64,000 nucleotides of DNA from Bacteroidia bacterium. Its GTDB lineage: Bacteria; Bacteroidota; Bacteroidia; CAILMK01; JBBDIG01. Both the position numbers and the translations under genes were made by a program. How positions within the stretch are numbered: position 1 is the first letter of the stretch; each line of letters begins with the position of its first letter. The notes beneath the pieces were generated by a model. It had not been told where the DNA came from and ran no database searches. It was given only the letters and a program-made list of their open reading frames with translations. The stretch is from the NCBI GenBank assembly GCA_040880525.1, contig JBBDIG010000019.1, forward strand, positions 31,016-95,015. Direction: 5' to 3'. Shown in pieces: positions 34,946 to 42,871 of the stretch.

Positions 34946-37900
34946 ATGATATTAAATGCCCTTATAAAATTCTTCCTGGAGAACAAACTCATTACGGCCC
35001 TGTTGCTCGTGCTGTTTGTTGGTTGGGGCATCGTCACGGCTCCCTTCAACTGGGATATTGATTTTCTGCCGAGAGACCCTGTTCCTGTGGATGCCATTCC
35101 TGATATTGGCGAAAATCAGCAAATCGTTTTCACCGAGTGGATGGGCAGAAGTCCGCAGGATGTGGAAGACCAGATTACCTATCCGCTCACAACTTCATTA
35201 CTTGGTTTACCGGGAGTCAAATCGGTGCGAAGCACTTCCATGTTCGGGCTTTCATTCATCGCAATTATTTTTAATGAAGAGGTTGAATATTATTGGAGCC
35301 GGTCAAGAGTTTTGGAAAAGCTCAATTCCCTTTCTGCCGATATGCTTCCCGAAGGAGTATCACCCGCATTGGGTCCTGATGCCACGGCTTTAGGTCAGGT
35401 GTTTTGGTACACGCTGGAAGGCAGGGACGAGAACGGCAAACCTGCAGGTGGTTGGGATCCGCACGAGCTCAGAACCATTCAGGACTATTATGTGCGCTAC
35501 GCCCTTACGGCTGCCGATGGCGTTTCGGAAGTAGCATCTGTTGGAGGTTTTGTAAAGGAGTATCAGGTTGACCTGGATCCGGTGGCTATGAAAGCTCACA
35601 ATGTGAGTATGATGATGGTAATGCAAACCATTAGAAACAGCAACCTTGACATCGGGGCAAATACCGTGGAAATGAACCTCGTGGAATACTACGTGCGGGG
35701 TTTAGGCTATGTAAAAAACCTGCAGGACATTGAACAGGCAGTTGTAAAAGTTACGGACAATATACCCATTCGCATTCGGGATATTGCCAAAGTGAATATA
35801 GGGCCTGCACCCCGCGGACACAGCGGTTTTTTAGACAAAGGCGGTGTAGAGGCTGTGGGTGGAGTGGTGATAGCCCGGTATGGCGACAACCCATTGAAAG
35901 CCATTCAAAACGTCAAGGACAAAATCAAAGAAATAAGTCCGGGCTTACCTTCAAAAACACTTGAAGACGGAACAGTTTCCAAGGTGGTCTTTGTGCCATT
36001 TTATGACCGCACAGAATTAATTTACGAAACGCTCGGCACGCTCAATGAAGCCATCAGTCTGCAAATACTCATCACCATCATTGTTATTATCATAATGGTG
36101 TTTCATTTAAGGGCATCACTGATGATATCGGCACTGCTGCCGCTGGCGGTGCTGATGTGTTTCATTATGATGAAATACCTGAACGTGGATGCCAATATTG
36201 TGGCACTTTCCGGAATTGCCATTGCCATCGGAACAATGGTGGATCTGGGCATTATTCTTAGCGAAAACATTCTCCGGCATAATGATGAAGCACCACAGGG
36301 GCAATCCATGCTGACTACTGTTTATAATGCATCTACCGAAGTGTCTTCGGCCATTCTTACCGCTGTTACCACAACTATTGTTAGTTTCCTTCCTGTATTT
36401 ACTTTACAGGCTGCCGAAGGAAAACTTTTTGGGCCGTTGGCTTTCACCAAAACTTTTGCATTGGTCGCGGCCTTAATCATCACTCTGTTTATGATGCCTG
36501 CCTTTGCCCATTGGCTTTTTTCATTAAAAACACCTAAGAAATTTTACCGGATAGTTTTGAATATCCTTTTAATCTCTGCAGGTTTTATCCTGCTTTGGTG
36601 GTCGGTCTGGGCAGGCGTTGTGATTATCCTTTTAGGCGTGAATAACTTAATTGGAAATCTTGCAGAACAAAACAGATTACCTTCTTTAAGGTCTAATAAT
36701 TTCTTCAGGCACCATCACAATACAATTACCATTTCCATTGTAGCCTTAGCAGTTGCCTGGTTACTCGCAAAGGAATGGATGCCATTAGGCGTAGCGAACA
36801 GCCTGCTGCTGAATATTCTATTTATTGCTTTATTAATTGGAGTAGTACTCGGTGGATTTAAACTATTTATTCTCTATTACTCAAAAATTCTGCAATGGTG
36901 TCTGGAGAATAAGATAATTTTCCTGCTCTTACCTGTTCTTATTATTTTGCTTGGCCTGAATATCTGGCTAGGCTTTGACAAAGTTTTTGGTTTCATTCCA
37001 AAAGTGACGGACAAAACCGGATGGAATATCCGCACAACTTCTGGTTGGAGTTCCTTGTTACACACCTTCCCCGGCTTAGAGAAAGAATTTATGCCTGCAT
37101 TGAATGAAGGTTCTTTCCTCTTAATGCCCACCTCAATGCCTCATTCCGGAGTTGAAGCCAATTTAAAATATCTGAAGCAATTGGATATGCGGGTACAGGC
37201 TATTCCCGAAGTAGAAATGGTAGTTGGGAAAGCCGGGCGGGTGGAAAGTGCCTTAGACCCTGCACCCATCTCAATGTTTGAAAATATTATCCTTTACAAG
37301 GATGAATACAAAAATGATGAAAACGGTTATCCCATGCAGTTTAAGGTTGACAAGCAGGGTAATTTTTTGAGAGACGAAAATGGCGATCTCATTCCAGACG
37401 AAAAGGGTCAATACTTCCGCCAATGGAGAGACCACATTACTGCTCCTGATGATATTTGGGATGAAATTGTAAATGCCACCAACGATATTCCCGGAGTTAC
37501 ATCCGCCCCTAAATTGCAACCTATCGAGACCCGTTTGGTAATGCTTCAAACCGGAATGCGGGCACCAATAGGATTAAAAGTATTTGGACCCGACTTGAAG
37601 AGTATTGAAGAATTCAGTCTGAAAATTGAACAATTACTCAAGGAAGTGCCATCAGTAAAACCTGAAGCAGTTTATGCCGACCGTAGTTTGGGTAAACCCT
37701 ATCTGGAAATAAATATTGACCGCATCGCCATTGCCCGTTACGGACTGAATATAGCCGATGTGCAAATGTATCTTGAAGTAGCATTGGGTGGAATGCCGTT
37801 AACAACTACGGTAGAAGGGCGTGAGCGGTTTAACATCCGTGCAAGATATGCAAGGGAATGGCGAGACGATCCGGAAGTAATGAAACGTGTTTTGATACCT

Positions 37901-38743
37901 ACACCAACAGGTCAACAGATTCCTTTGTGTGAACTGGCTGAAATAGAATATCGTCCTGGTCCCGGTATGATTAGGGGAGAAAACGGCTTTTTAGTTGGTT
38001 ATGTTCTTTTAGACAAAAAAGATGGATTCTCGGAAGTTACGGTAGTAGAAGATGCTGACAATTACCTGAAAGAAAAAATTACTTCTGGCGAATTAACAGT
38101 GCCTCCCGGAGTGAGTTATCAGTTTTCAGGAAGCTATGAAAATCAGATAAGGGCAGAAAAAAGACTGGCTATTGTAGTACCTTTAGTACTTGCAGTGATA
38201 TTCCTGATCCTGTATTTTCAATTCCGTTCCGTCACTACATCGTTAATGATATTTTCCGCTATTGCTTTGGCCTTTGCAGGCGGGTTCTTAATGCTTTGGT
38301 TGTACAGCGAAAGTTGGTTTATGGATTTCTCCATGTTTGGAGCAAATATGCGGGAACTGTTTCAAATGAAAACCTATAACCTGAGCGTGGCAGTTTGGGT
38401 AGGGTTTATTGCTTTATTTGGAATTGCCACGGATGATGGAGTCGTTATTTCCACCTATCTGATGCAAAGTTTCAAAAAACGTAAACCCGCAAACGTTCGT
38501 GAAGTCAGGCAAGCTGTTTTGGAAGCTGGGATGAAAAGGGTAAGGCCTTGTTTAATGACCACGGCAACTACATTATTGGCATTACTACCCATACTCTCTT
38601 CTTCCGGCCGTGGAGCGGATATAATGATACCGATGGCGATACCCGCCTTTGGAGGTATGGCGGTTGCTCTGATTACTTTATTTATTGTTCCGGTGTTATA
38701 TGCTGCAAAGGAAGAATATTCAATAAGAAAGAATACAAGATGA
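34946..38743 (+). CDS. cusA: CusA/CzcA-type heavy-metal RND efflux pump
   Basis: This 1265-residue inner-membrane proton-driven pump is of the HME-RND family. The N-terminal TM1 (about 14-34) leads to a porter domain starting IPDIGENQQIVFTEWMGRSP. GIAIAIGTMVDLGIILSENI is TM4 with the Asp and Glu of the proton relay. Extra hydrophobic helices at about 532-660 enlarge it beyond the E. coli CusA (about 1047 residues). Met-rich surfaces such as PTSMPHSG and ISMFENII fit Cu(I)/Ag(I). It is followed by a 4-nt overlapping CusC-like gene (ATGA). Confidence 0.9.
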   Translation: MILNALIKFFLENKLITALLLVLFVGWGIVTAPFNWDIDFLPRDPVPVDAIPDIGENQQIVFTEWMGRSPQDVEDQITYPLTTSLLGLPGVKSVRSTSMFGLSFIAIIFNEEVEYYWSRSRVLEKLNSLSADMLPEGVSPALGPDATALGQVFWYTLEGRDENGKPAGGWDPHELRTIQDYYVRYALTAADGVSEVASVGGFVKEYQVDLDPVAMKAHNVSMMMVMQTIRNSNLDIGANTVEMNLVEYYVRGLGYVKNLQDIEQAVVKVTDNIPIRIRDIAKVNIGPAPRGHSGFLDKGGVEAVGGVVIARYGDNPLKAIQNVKDKIKEISPGLPSKTLEDGTVSKVVFVPFYDRTELIYETLGTLNEAISLQILITIIVIIIMVFHLRASLMISALLPLAVLMCFIMMKYLNVDANIVALSGIAIAIGTMVDLGIILSENILRHNDEAPQGQSMLTTVYNASTEVSSAILTAVTTTIVSFLPVFTLQAAEGKLFGPLAFTKTFALVAALIITLFMMPAFAHWLFSLKTPKKFYRIVLNILLISAGFILLWWSVWAGVVIILLGVNNLIGNLAEQNRLPSLRSNNFFRHHHNTITISIVALAVAWLLAKEWMPLGVANSLLLNILFIALLIGVVLGGFKLFILYYSKILQWCLENKIIFLLLPVLIILLGLNIWLGFDKVFGFIPKVTDKTGWNIRTTSGWSSLLHTFPGLEKEFMPALNEGSFLLMPTSMPHSGVEANLKYLKQLDMRVQAIPEVEMVVGKAGRVESALDPAPISMFENIILYKDEYKNDENGYPMQFKVDKQGNFLRDENGDLIPDEKGQYFRQWRDHITAPDDIWDEIVNATNDIPGVTSAPKLQPIETRLVMLQTGMRAPIGLKVFGPDLKSIEEFSLKIEQLLKEVPSVKPEAVYADRSLGKPYLEINIDRIAIARYGLNIADVQMYLEVALGGMPLTTTVEGRERFNIRARYAREWRDDPEVMKRVLIPTPTGQQIPLCELAEIEYRPGPGMIRGENGFLVGYVLLDKKDGFSEVTVVEDADNYLKEKITSGELTVPPGVSYQFSGSYENQIRAEKRLAIVVPLVLAVIFLILYFQFRSVTTSLMIFSAIALAFAGGFLMLWLYSESWFMDFSMFGANMRELFQMKTYNLSVAVWVGFIALFGIATDDGVVISTYLMQSFKKRKPANVREVRQAVLEAGMKRVRPCLMTTATTLLALLPILSSSGRGADIMIPMAIPAFGGMAVALITLFIVPVLYAAKEEYSIRKNTR

Positions 38744-40146
38744 AAATTAAAATCACATTTATATTGTCTCTGTTCCTCTTTGCGGGTAATGCAATTGGTC
38801 AAAATTTGGATGAATACCTGATCATTGCAGCAGAAAACAATCCGAATTTAAAATCCAAATACTCTCAGTATCAGGCATCAACAGAGCGGGTGCTGCAAGC
38901 CAGTTCGCTGCCCGACCCCCAGTTTTCATTCAACTTTTTCATTATGCCAATGGAGCGATATATGGGAAATCAGATTGGGAATATCTCATTAATGCAGATG
39001 TTTCCCTGGTTTGGAACGCTGGGAGCAGCCAAAGATGAAATGACTTATATGACCAAGGCAAAATTTGAAGAATTTAATGCAGAAAAATCAATGCTGTTTT
39101 ATGAAGTGAGAGCCAATTGGTATACTTTACAATTATTGGAAAAGGAAATTGACATAACCAAAGAAAACATTGCACTGCTCAAAACAATGGAACAAATTGC
39201 CATAACCCGATTTAAAAGTGGGGGTCAAAATAGTAGCAGTTCAGAAGGTTCAGGAAATATGCGTACGGGAAACCAAAACACAGGCAGGCCGGGCAGTGGA
39301 ATGGATGAAACGAATAATATGCAAGGGCAAACTTCCACCGGTGGTAGCACACCTTCCCGGAATAGGCCTCAAATGAGTGGTGAAGCTATGGGCAGCAGCG
39401 GCAGCATGATTGATGTTTTGCGTGTGCAAATGGAGATTAACGAGCTGCAAAACAATCTGGCGCTCCTGGAGGACAGTAAAATTCCACTTCTTTCCCGTTT
39501 TAATCAGTTGCTCAACAGAAATATAAATGAGCCTGTAATACTATCAGATACCATCATGGCTGCACAAATGCCGCTTTCAATAGCTGAAATTCCTGATAGC
39601 ATTAAAAGCAATAACCCAATGTTGAAAATGCTGGAACAAGAAGAAGAAGCATTTATATCAAAAAGTAAAATGAACCGGAAAATGGGATTACCAATGATGG
39701 GTCTGGGGCTGCAATATGACATTTTCAGACCGCGAGACAATAGCGAAAGCATGATGAACGGCCGAAATATGGTGATGCCAATGGCAACCGTCTCTATTCC
39801 GTTATGGCGAAAAAAATACGCGGCATCTGTCAGGGAATCGGATTATATGCGCCAATCGGCAATTGAGCAAAAACAAGATGTAAGCAATCAATTAATGGTG
39901 AGCTATGAGGATGCCTTGAAAGACTTTAAGGATGCTGACCGCAGGGTGATGTTATATCAGGAGCAAACATCCCTGGCAAATCAGGCATTGAACATTCTGA
40001 TTGTGCAATATTCTACTGAGGGGAGCAACTTTGAAGAAGTGCTAAGAATGCAACAACAACTTTTGGATTATCGCTTAAAATATCTGGTCGCCCTCATTGA
40101 TGGAAATATTGCCGTGGCTATGATGGATCGATTAATGGGACGTTAA
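38740..40146 (+). CDS. cusC: CusC/TolC-like outer-membrane efflux protein
   Basis: The true start is ATG 38740, overlapping the cusA stop by 4 nt; an upstream in-frame ATG at 38548 would overlap cusA by 196 nt and lacks a signal. The 468-residue product has a signal peptide (1-20, AIG|Q) and two TolC-type coiled-coil repeats. Between them is a Met/Ser/Gly-rich insertion (about 155-220) with GSGNMRTGNQNTGRPGSGMD, which may bind Cu/Ag ions; this is inference. It forms the outer-membrane channel of the tripartite pump. Confidence 0.88.
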   Translation: MKIKITFILSLFLFAGNAIGQNLDEYLIIAAENNPNLKSKYSQYQASTERVLQASSLPDPQFSFNFFIMPMERYMGNQIGNISLMQMFPWFGTLGAAKDEMTYMTKAKFEEFNAEKSMLFYEVRANWYTLQLLEKEIDITKENIALLKTMEQIAITRFKSGGQNSSSSEGSGNMRTGNQNTGRPGSGMDETNNMQGQTSTGGSTPSRNRPQMSGEAMGSSGSMIDVLRVQMEINELQNNLALLEDSKIPLLSRFNQLLNRNINEPVILSDTIMAAQMPLSIAEIPDSIKSNNPMLKMLEQEEEAFISKSKMNRKMGLPMMGLGLQYDIFRPRDNSESMMNGRNMVMPMATVSIPLWRKKYAASVRESDYMRQSAIEQKQDVSNQLMVSYEDALKDFKDADRRVMLYQEQTSLANQALNILIVQYSTEGSNFEEVLRMQQQLLDYRLKYLVALIDGNIAVAMMDRLMGR

Positions 40147-40155
40147 TAATAAACA

Positions 40156-41922
40156 TTGAAGAAAATAAATAAAATACTGAACAATAGAGTTCTGCAACTC
40201 GGATGGGTGCTGATTGCGGGGCTATTTATAGGATGGCTGATTTTCAAAACAGACAAAACCTCGGAAACCCAACATTATCATGACCAGGGAGAAGAAATAA
40301 TCTATACTTGTTCAATGCACCCACAAATCAGACAAAACGAACCAGGCAACTGCCCGATTTGCGGAATGGATCTGATTCCCCTCGCTCAAAAATCAGACAC
40401 CGGAGAAAGCAGTCGCTTTATACATATAATGTCCCCGGAGGCAACAGCCCTGGCAAATGTGCAAACTCAGCAAGTAAAATCAATTTCGCCCGAACATGAA
40501 ATTTACCTCACAGGAAAAGTTGCTGTGAACGAACAAAGATTAGCAGTTATAACCGCAAACTATTCCGGAAGGATTGAAAAGCTGTTTGTAGACTTCACGG
40601 GGCAAACGGTAAGTAAAGGACAAAAACTGGCAACCATCTATTCTCCCGAATTGGTAACAGCCCAAAAAGAATTGATTGAAGCTGCGAAATTCAAAGACAT
40701 TAATATGCCACTTTATAATGCTGTTAAAGAAAAACTTCGCCTGTGGAAAATCACTGAAACACAAATAAAGGAAATTGAAAACAGCGGAGTGGTATTAAAT
40801 GAACTTGATGTGTATGCAGACCTGTCAGGCATCGTAATCAGCAGGGATATAGCAAAAGGCGATTATGTGAATAAAGGCACCGTTCTTTTTGAAATTGCAG
40901 ACCTCAGTAAAGTATGGGTATTTTTAGATGCTTATGAAAGTGACTTGCCTTTTATCAGAATCGGCCAAAAAATTACTTTTACAGTTACATCTGTTCCTGG
41001 CAAAGAGTATACATCTTCAATATCTTTTATAGACCCATTAATCAATCCACAAACAAGGACCGCATCAGTGAGGGTTGAAGTAAACAATCCTCAACAAACA
41101 CTTAAGCCTGAAATGTATGTGAAAGGTAGAATAAAAGCGAGTTTGCCAGTTAAAGAAAAATCACTGGCAATCCCCAAAACATCACTTCTCTGGACAGGTA
41201 AACGCTCCGTTGTGTATGTGAAAGTTCCCAATTCAGAATTTCCCGCTTTTGAAATGAGAGAAATAACGCTCGGTGCTTCATTGAGTGATTATTATATTGT
41301 GGAAAGCGGACTAACCGAAAACGAAGAAATTGTTACAAACGGAGTGTTTGCAATAGATGCGGCCGCACAGCTTAGCGGCAATTACAGCATGATGAATCGG
41401 GGTACAGACGAATTCATTCCGGTACCTGACGAGTTTACTGTTCAACTAACAGATTTTGTGAATCAATACTTTGAGCTTAAAAACAGTTTGGTGCAAAGCA
41501 ATTTTAAATCTGCACAATCCCATACTAAAAAACTTGAATCCGCATTAAACAAAATTGATATGAGCTTATTAGCTGAAGAAGCGCATTCGGCTTGGATGAA
41601 CCATATTGCAGAATTAGAAAACTACACAGGGCTGATCCTTAAAGCAAAAGACATCGAAAAACAGAGAGAGGGTTTTGCTCCACTATCCAGGCAACTTATT
41701 AAAGCAGTCGAAACTTTTGGGCTAAAACATGAAACCGTCTTTGTAGCTTATTGCCCGATGGCAATAGACGAAAAGGGTGCCTACTGGCTAAGTGAGTTTA
41801 AGGAAATCAATAATCCATATTTTGGAGATAAAATGCTTAGATGTGGAGAAATTACAGGCGAAATCGGAATGAAAGGAAGTCAGGGATCAGGAACACCTCA
41901 ATCTCAGGAACACCAACATTAA
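40156..41922 (+). CDS. cusB: CusB-type periplasmic adaptor, TTG start
   Basis: The coding region starts at TTG 40156, nine nt after cusC; no ATG lies near. The 588-residue protein has an N-terminal TM (about 13-30). A heavy-metal-binding domain lies at about 49-76 (YTCSMHPQIRQNEPGNCPIC then GMDLIPL). The adaptor core follows with a lipoyl/barrel-sandwich arrangement. The C-terminal DUF3347 domain (about 420-575) carries YCPMA and NPYFGDKMLRCG. The two metal-site modules fit Cu/Ag efflux with CusA and CusC. The start codon was chosen because of spacing and N-terminal similarity. Confidence 0.88.
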   Translation: MKKINKILNNRVLQLGWVLIAGLFIGWLIFKTDKTSETQHYHDQGEEIIYTCSMHPQIRQNEPGNCPICGMDLIPLAQKSDTGESSRFIHIMSPEATALANVQTQQVKSISPEHEIYLTGKVAVNEQRLAVITANYSGRIEKLFVDFTGQTVSKGQKLATIYSPELVTAQKELIEAAKFKDINMPLYNAVKEKLRLWKITETQIKEIENSGVVLNELDVYADLSGIVISRDIAKGDYVNKGTVLFEIADLSKVWVFLDAYESDLPFIRIGQKITFTVTSVPGKEYTSSISFIDPLINPQTRTASVRVEVNNPQQTLKPEMYVKGRIKASLPVKEKSLAIPKTSLLWTGKRSVVYVKVPNSEFPAFEMREITLGASLSDYYIVESGLTENEEIVTNGVFAIDAAAQLSGNYSMMNRGTDEFIPVPDEFTVQLTDFVNQYFELKNSLVQSNFKSAQSHTKKLESALNKIDMSLLAEEAHSAWMNHIAELENYTGLILKAKDIEKQREGFAPLSRQLIKAVETFGLKHETVFVAYCPMAIDEKGAYWLSEFKEINNPYFGDKMLRCGEITGEIGMKGSQGSGTPQSQEHQH

Positions 41923-41977
41923 GACAACTTGTAATGTACTATATAAATTTGGGCTTGTCAGAATCAAAAGAAACATT

Positions 41978-42076
41978 ATGAAATATTTTTTCACATTACT
42001 GCTAACATTAAGTTTTCAGGCACTTTCTCTAAATTTGATTTTTTCTAATGCTAACTTAAAAATAATAAAAAAATAA
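41978..42076 (+). CDS. candidate 32-residue signal-peptide-like ORF
   Basis: ATG 41978 begins MKYFFTLLLTLSFQALS, which looks like a Sec signal peptide. Only about 15 Asn/Lys-rich residues follow before TAA (42074-42076). It may be the start of a lost exported protein or a spurious frame. It sits in the 271-nt spacer between cusB and the AraC gene; nothing else is visible there. Confidence 0.25.
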   Translation: MKYFFTLLLTLSFQALSLNLIFSNANLKIIKK

Positions 42077-42193
42077 TTAAGAAATAGCTGCTGAAACAGG
42101 CCAAATAGAATATGGGACGGAAGGTAGTTCATCGGAATCTTTACAAAAATAAATTCCATTCGTTAAAATATGCTACCTGCAAACCGAAAAACT

Positions 42194-42754
42194 ATGAAGA
42201 TATACATCAAAAATATGGTGTGCAACCGTTGTAAAATGGTTGTAAAATCATCACTCCAAAAAATAGGGCTACATCCGCTGCAAGTGGAATTGGGAGAAGT
42301 TGAATTGCAGGAAAATGACATTTCCTCAGTTGAAGAGCATCTTACTCAAGAGCTTCAATCTTTAGGTTTTGATCTGCTCAATGATAAAAAATCCCAGACT
42401 ATTGAAAAAATAAAAAACCTGATTACTGACTTGGTACAGAATAAGAGCAACAGCATTGATGTAAAACTTTCTGCATATATAACCCGGGAACTGCACCAGG
42501 ATTACAGCGCTTTAAGCAACCTGTTTTCTGAGGTTGAAGGCATTACAATTGAAAAATATTATATTCTTCAAAAAATTGAAAGAGTAAAGGAACTATTGGT
42601 GTATGACGAACTTACCTTAAGTGAGATTGCCATCCAACTCAATTATTCCAGCGTAGCCTATTTAAGCAATCAGTTTAAAAAAGTAACCGGACTTACACCA
42701 AGCCACTTTAAAAAGCTTCGATCTGTAAAGCGCAGGCCGTTGGATGATTTGTAA
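42194..42754 (+). CDS. AraC-family regulator with HMA-like metal-binding N-domain
   Basis: The start is ATG 42194, giving 186 residues, the same length as the paralogue at 33064 (an in-frame ATG at 42170 adds 8 unmatched residues). The N-terminal HMA-like domain contains MVCNRCKMVV, an intact MxCxxC (C10, C13). The C-terminal AraC helix-turn-helix (about 110-180) has LTLSEIAIQLNYSSVAYLSN, then FKKVTGLTPSHFK. The two paralogues are most similar in the HTH region. It is placed between cusB and copA and probably senses Cu(I)/Ag(I) directly through the CxxC, controlling the flanking efflux genes; the ligand is inferred. Confidence 0.85.
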   Translation: MKIYIKNMVCNRCKMVVKSSLQKIGLHPLQVELGEVELQENDISSVEEHLTQELQSLGFDLLNDKKSQTIEKIKNLITDLVQNKSNSIDVKLSAYITRELHQDYSALSNLFSEVEGITIEKYYILQKIERVKELLVYDELTLSEIAIQLNYSSVAYLSNQFKKVTGLTPSHFKKLRSVKRRPLDDL

Positions 42755-42798
42755 ATCTTACAAATCAATCCCAAAATTACGTAACCTCTCACCCTTTA

Positions 42799-42806
42799 TA
42801 TGTTTG
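42799..42806 (+). promoter_or_regulatory. Bacteroidota -7 box upstream of copA
   Basis: TATGTTTG matches TAnnTTTG. It overlaps the ATG at 42800, so if real it argues that translation begins downstream at 42872. The position -33 holds TTACGTAA (a palindrome near 42777-42784), where a regulator could bind. Confidence 0.45.
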
Positions 42807-42871
42807 TTCCTTTGCGGAAGGAAATAGCCATAGGAGCCATTGTAATTCCACAACAATCTTTTAACATCATC

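Noticed and set aside
33630..42787. GTAACCT motif shared downstream of both HMA-AraC genes (33630-33636 and 42781-42787)
   Set aside because: It is only 7 nt and its distance to the -7 boxes differs (about 40 versus 11 nt), so chance is likely.
42800..42871. Upstream start of copA
   Set aside because: It overlaps a TATGTTTG promoter box and adds residues not found in CopA; the HMA domain begins at 42872.
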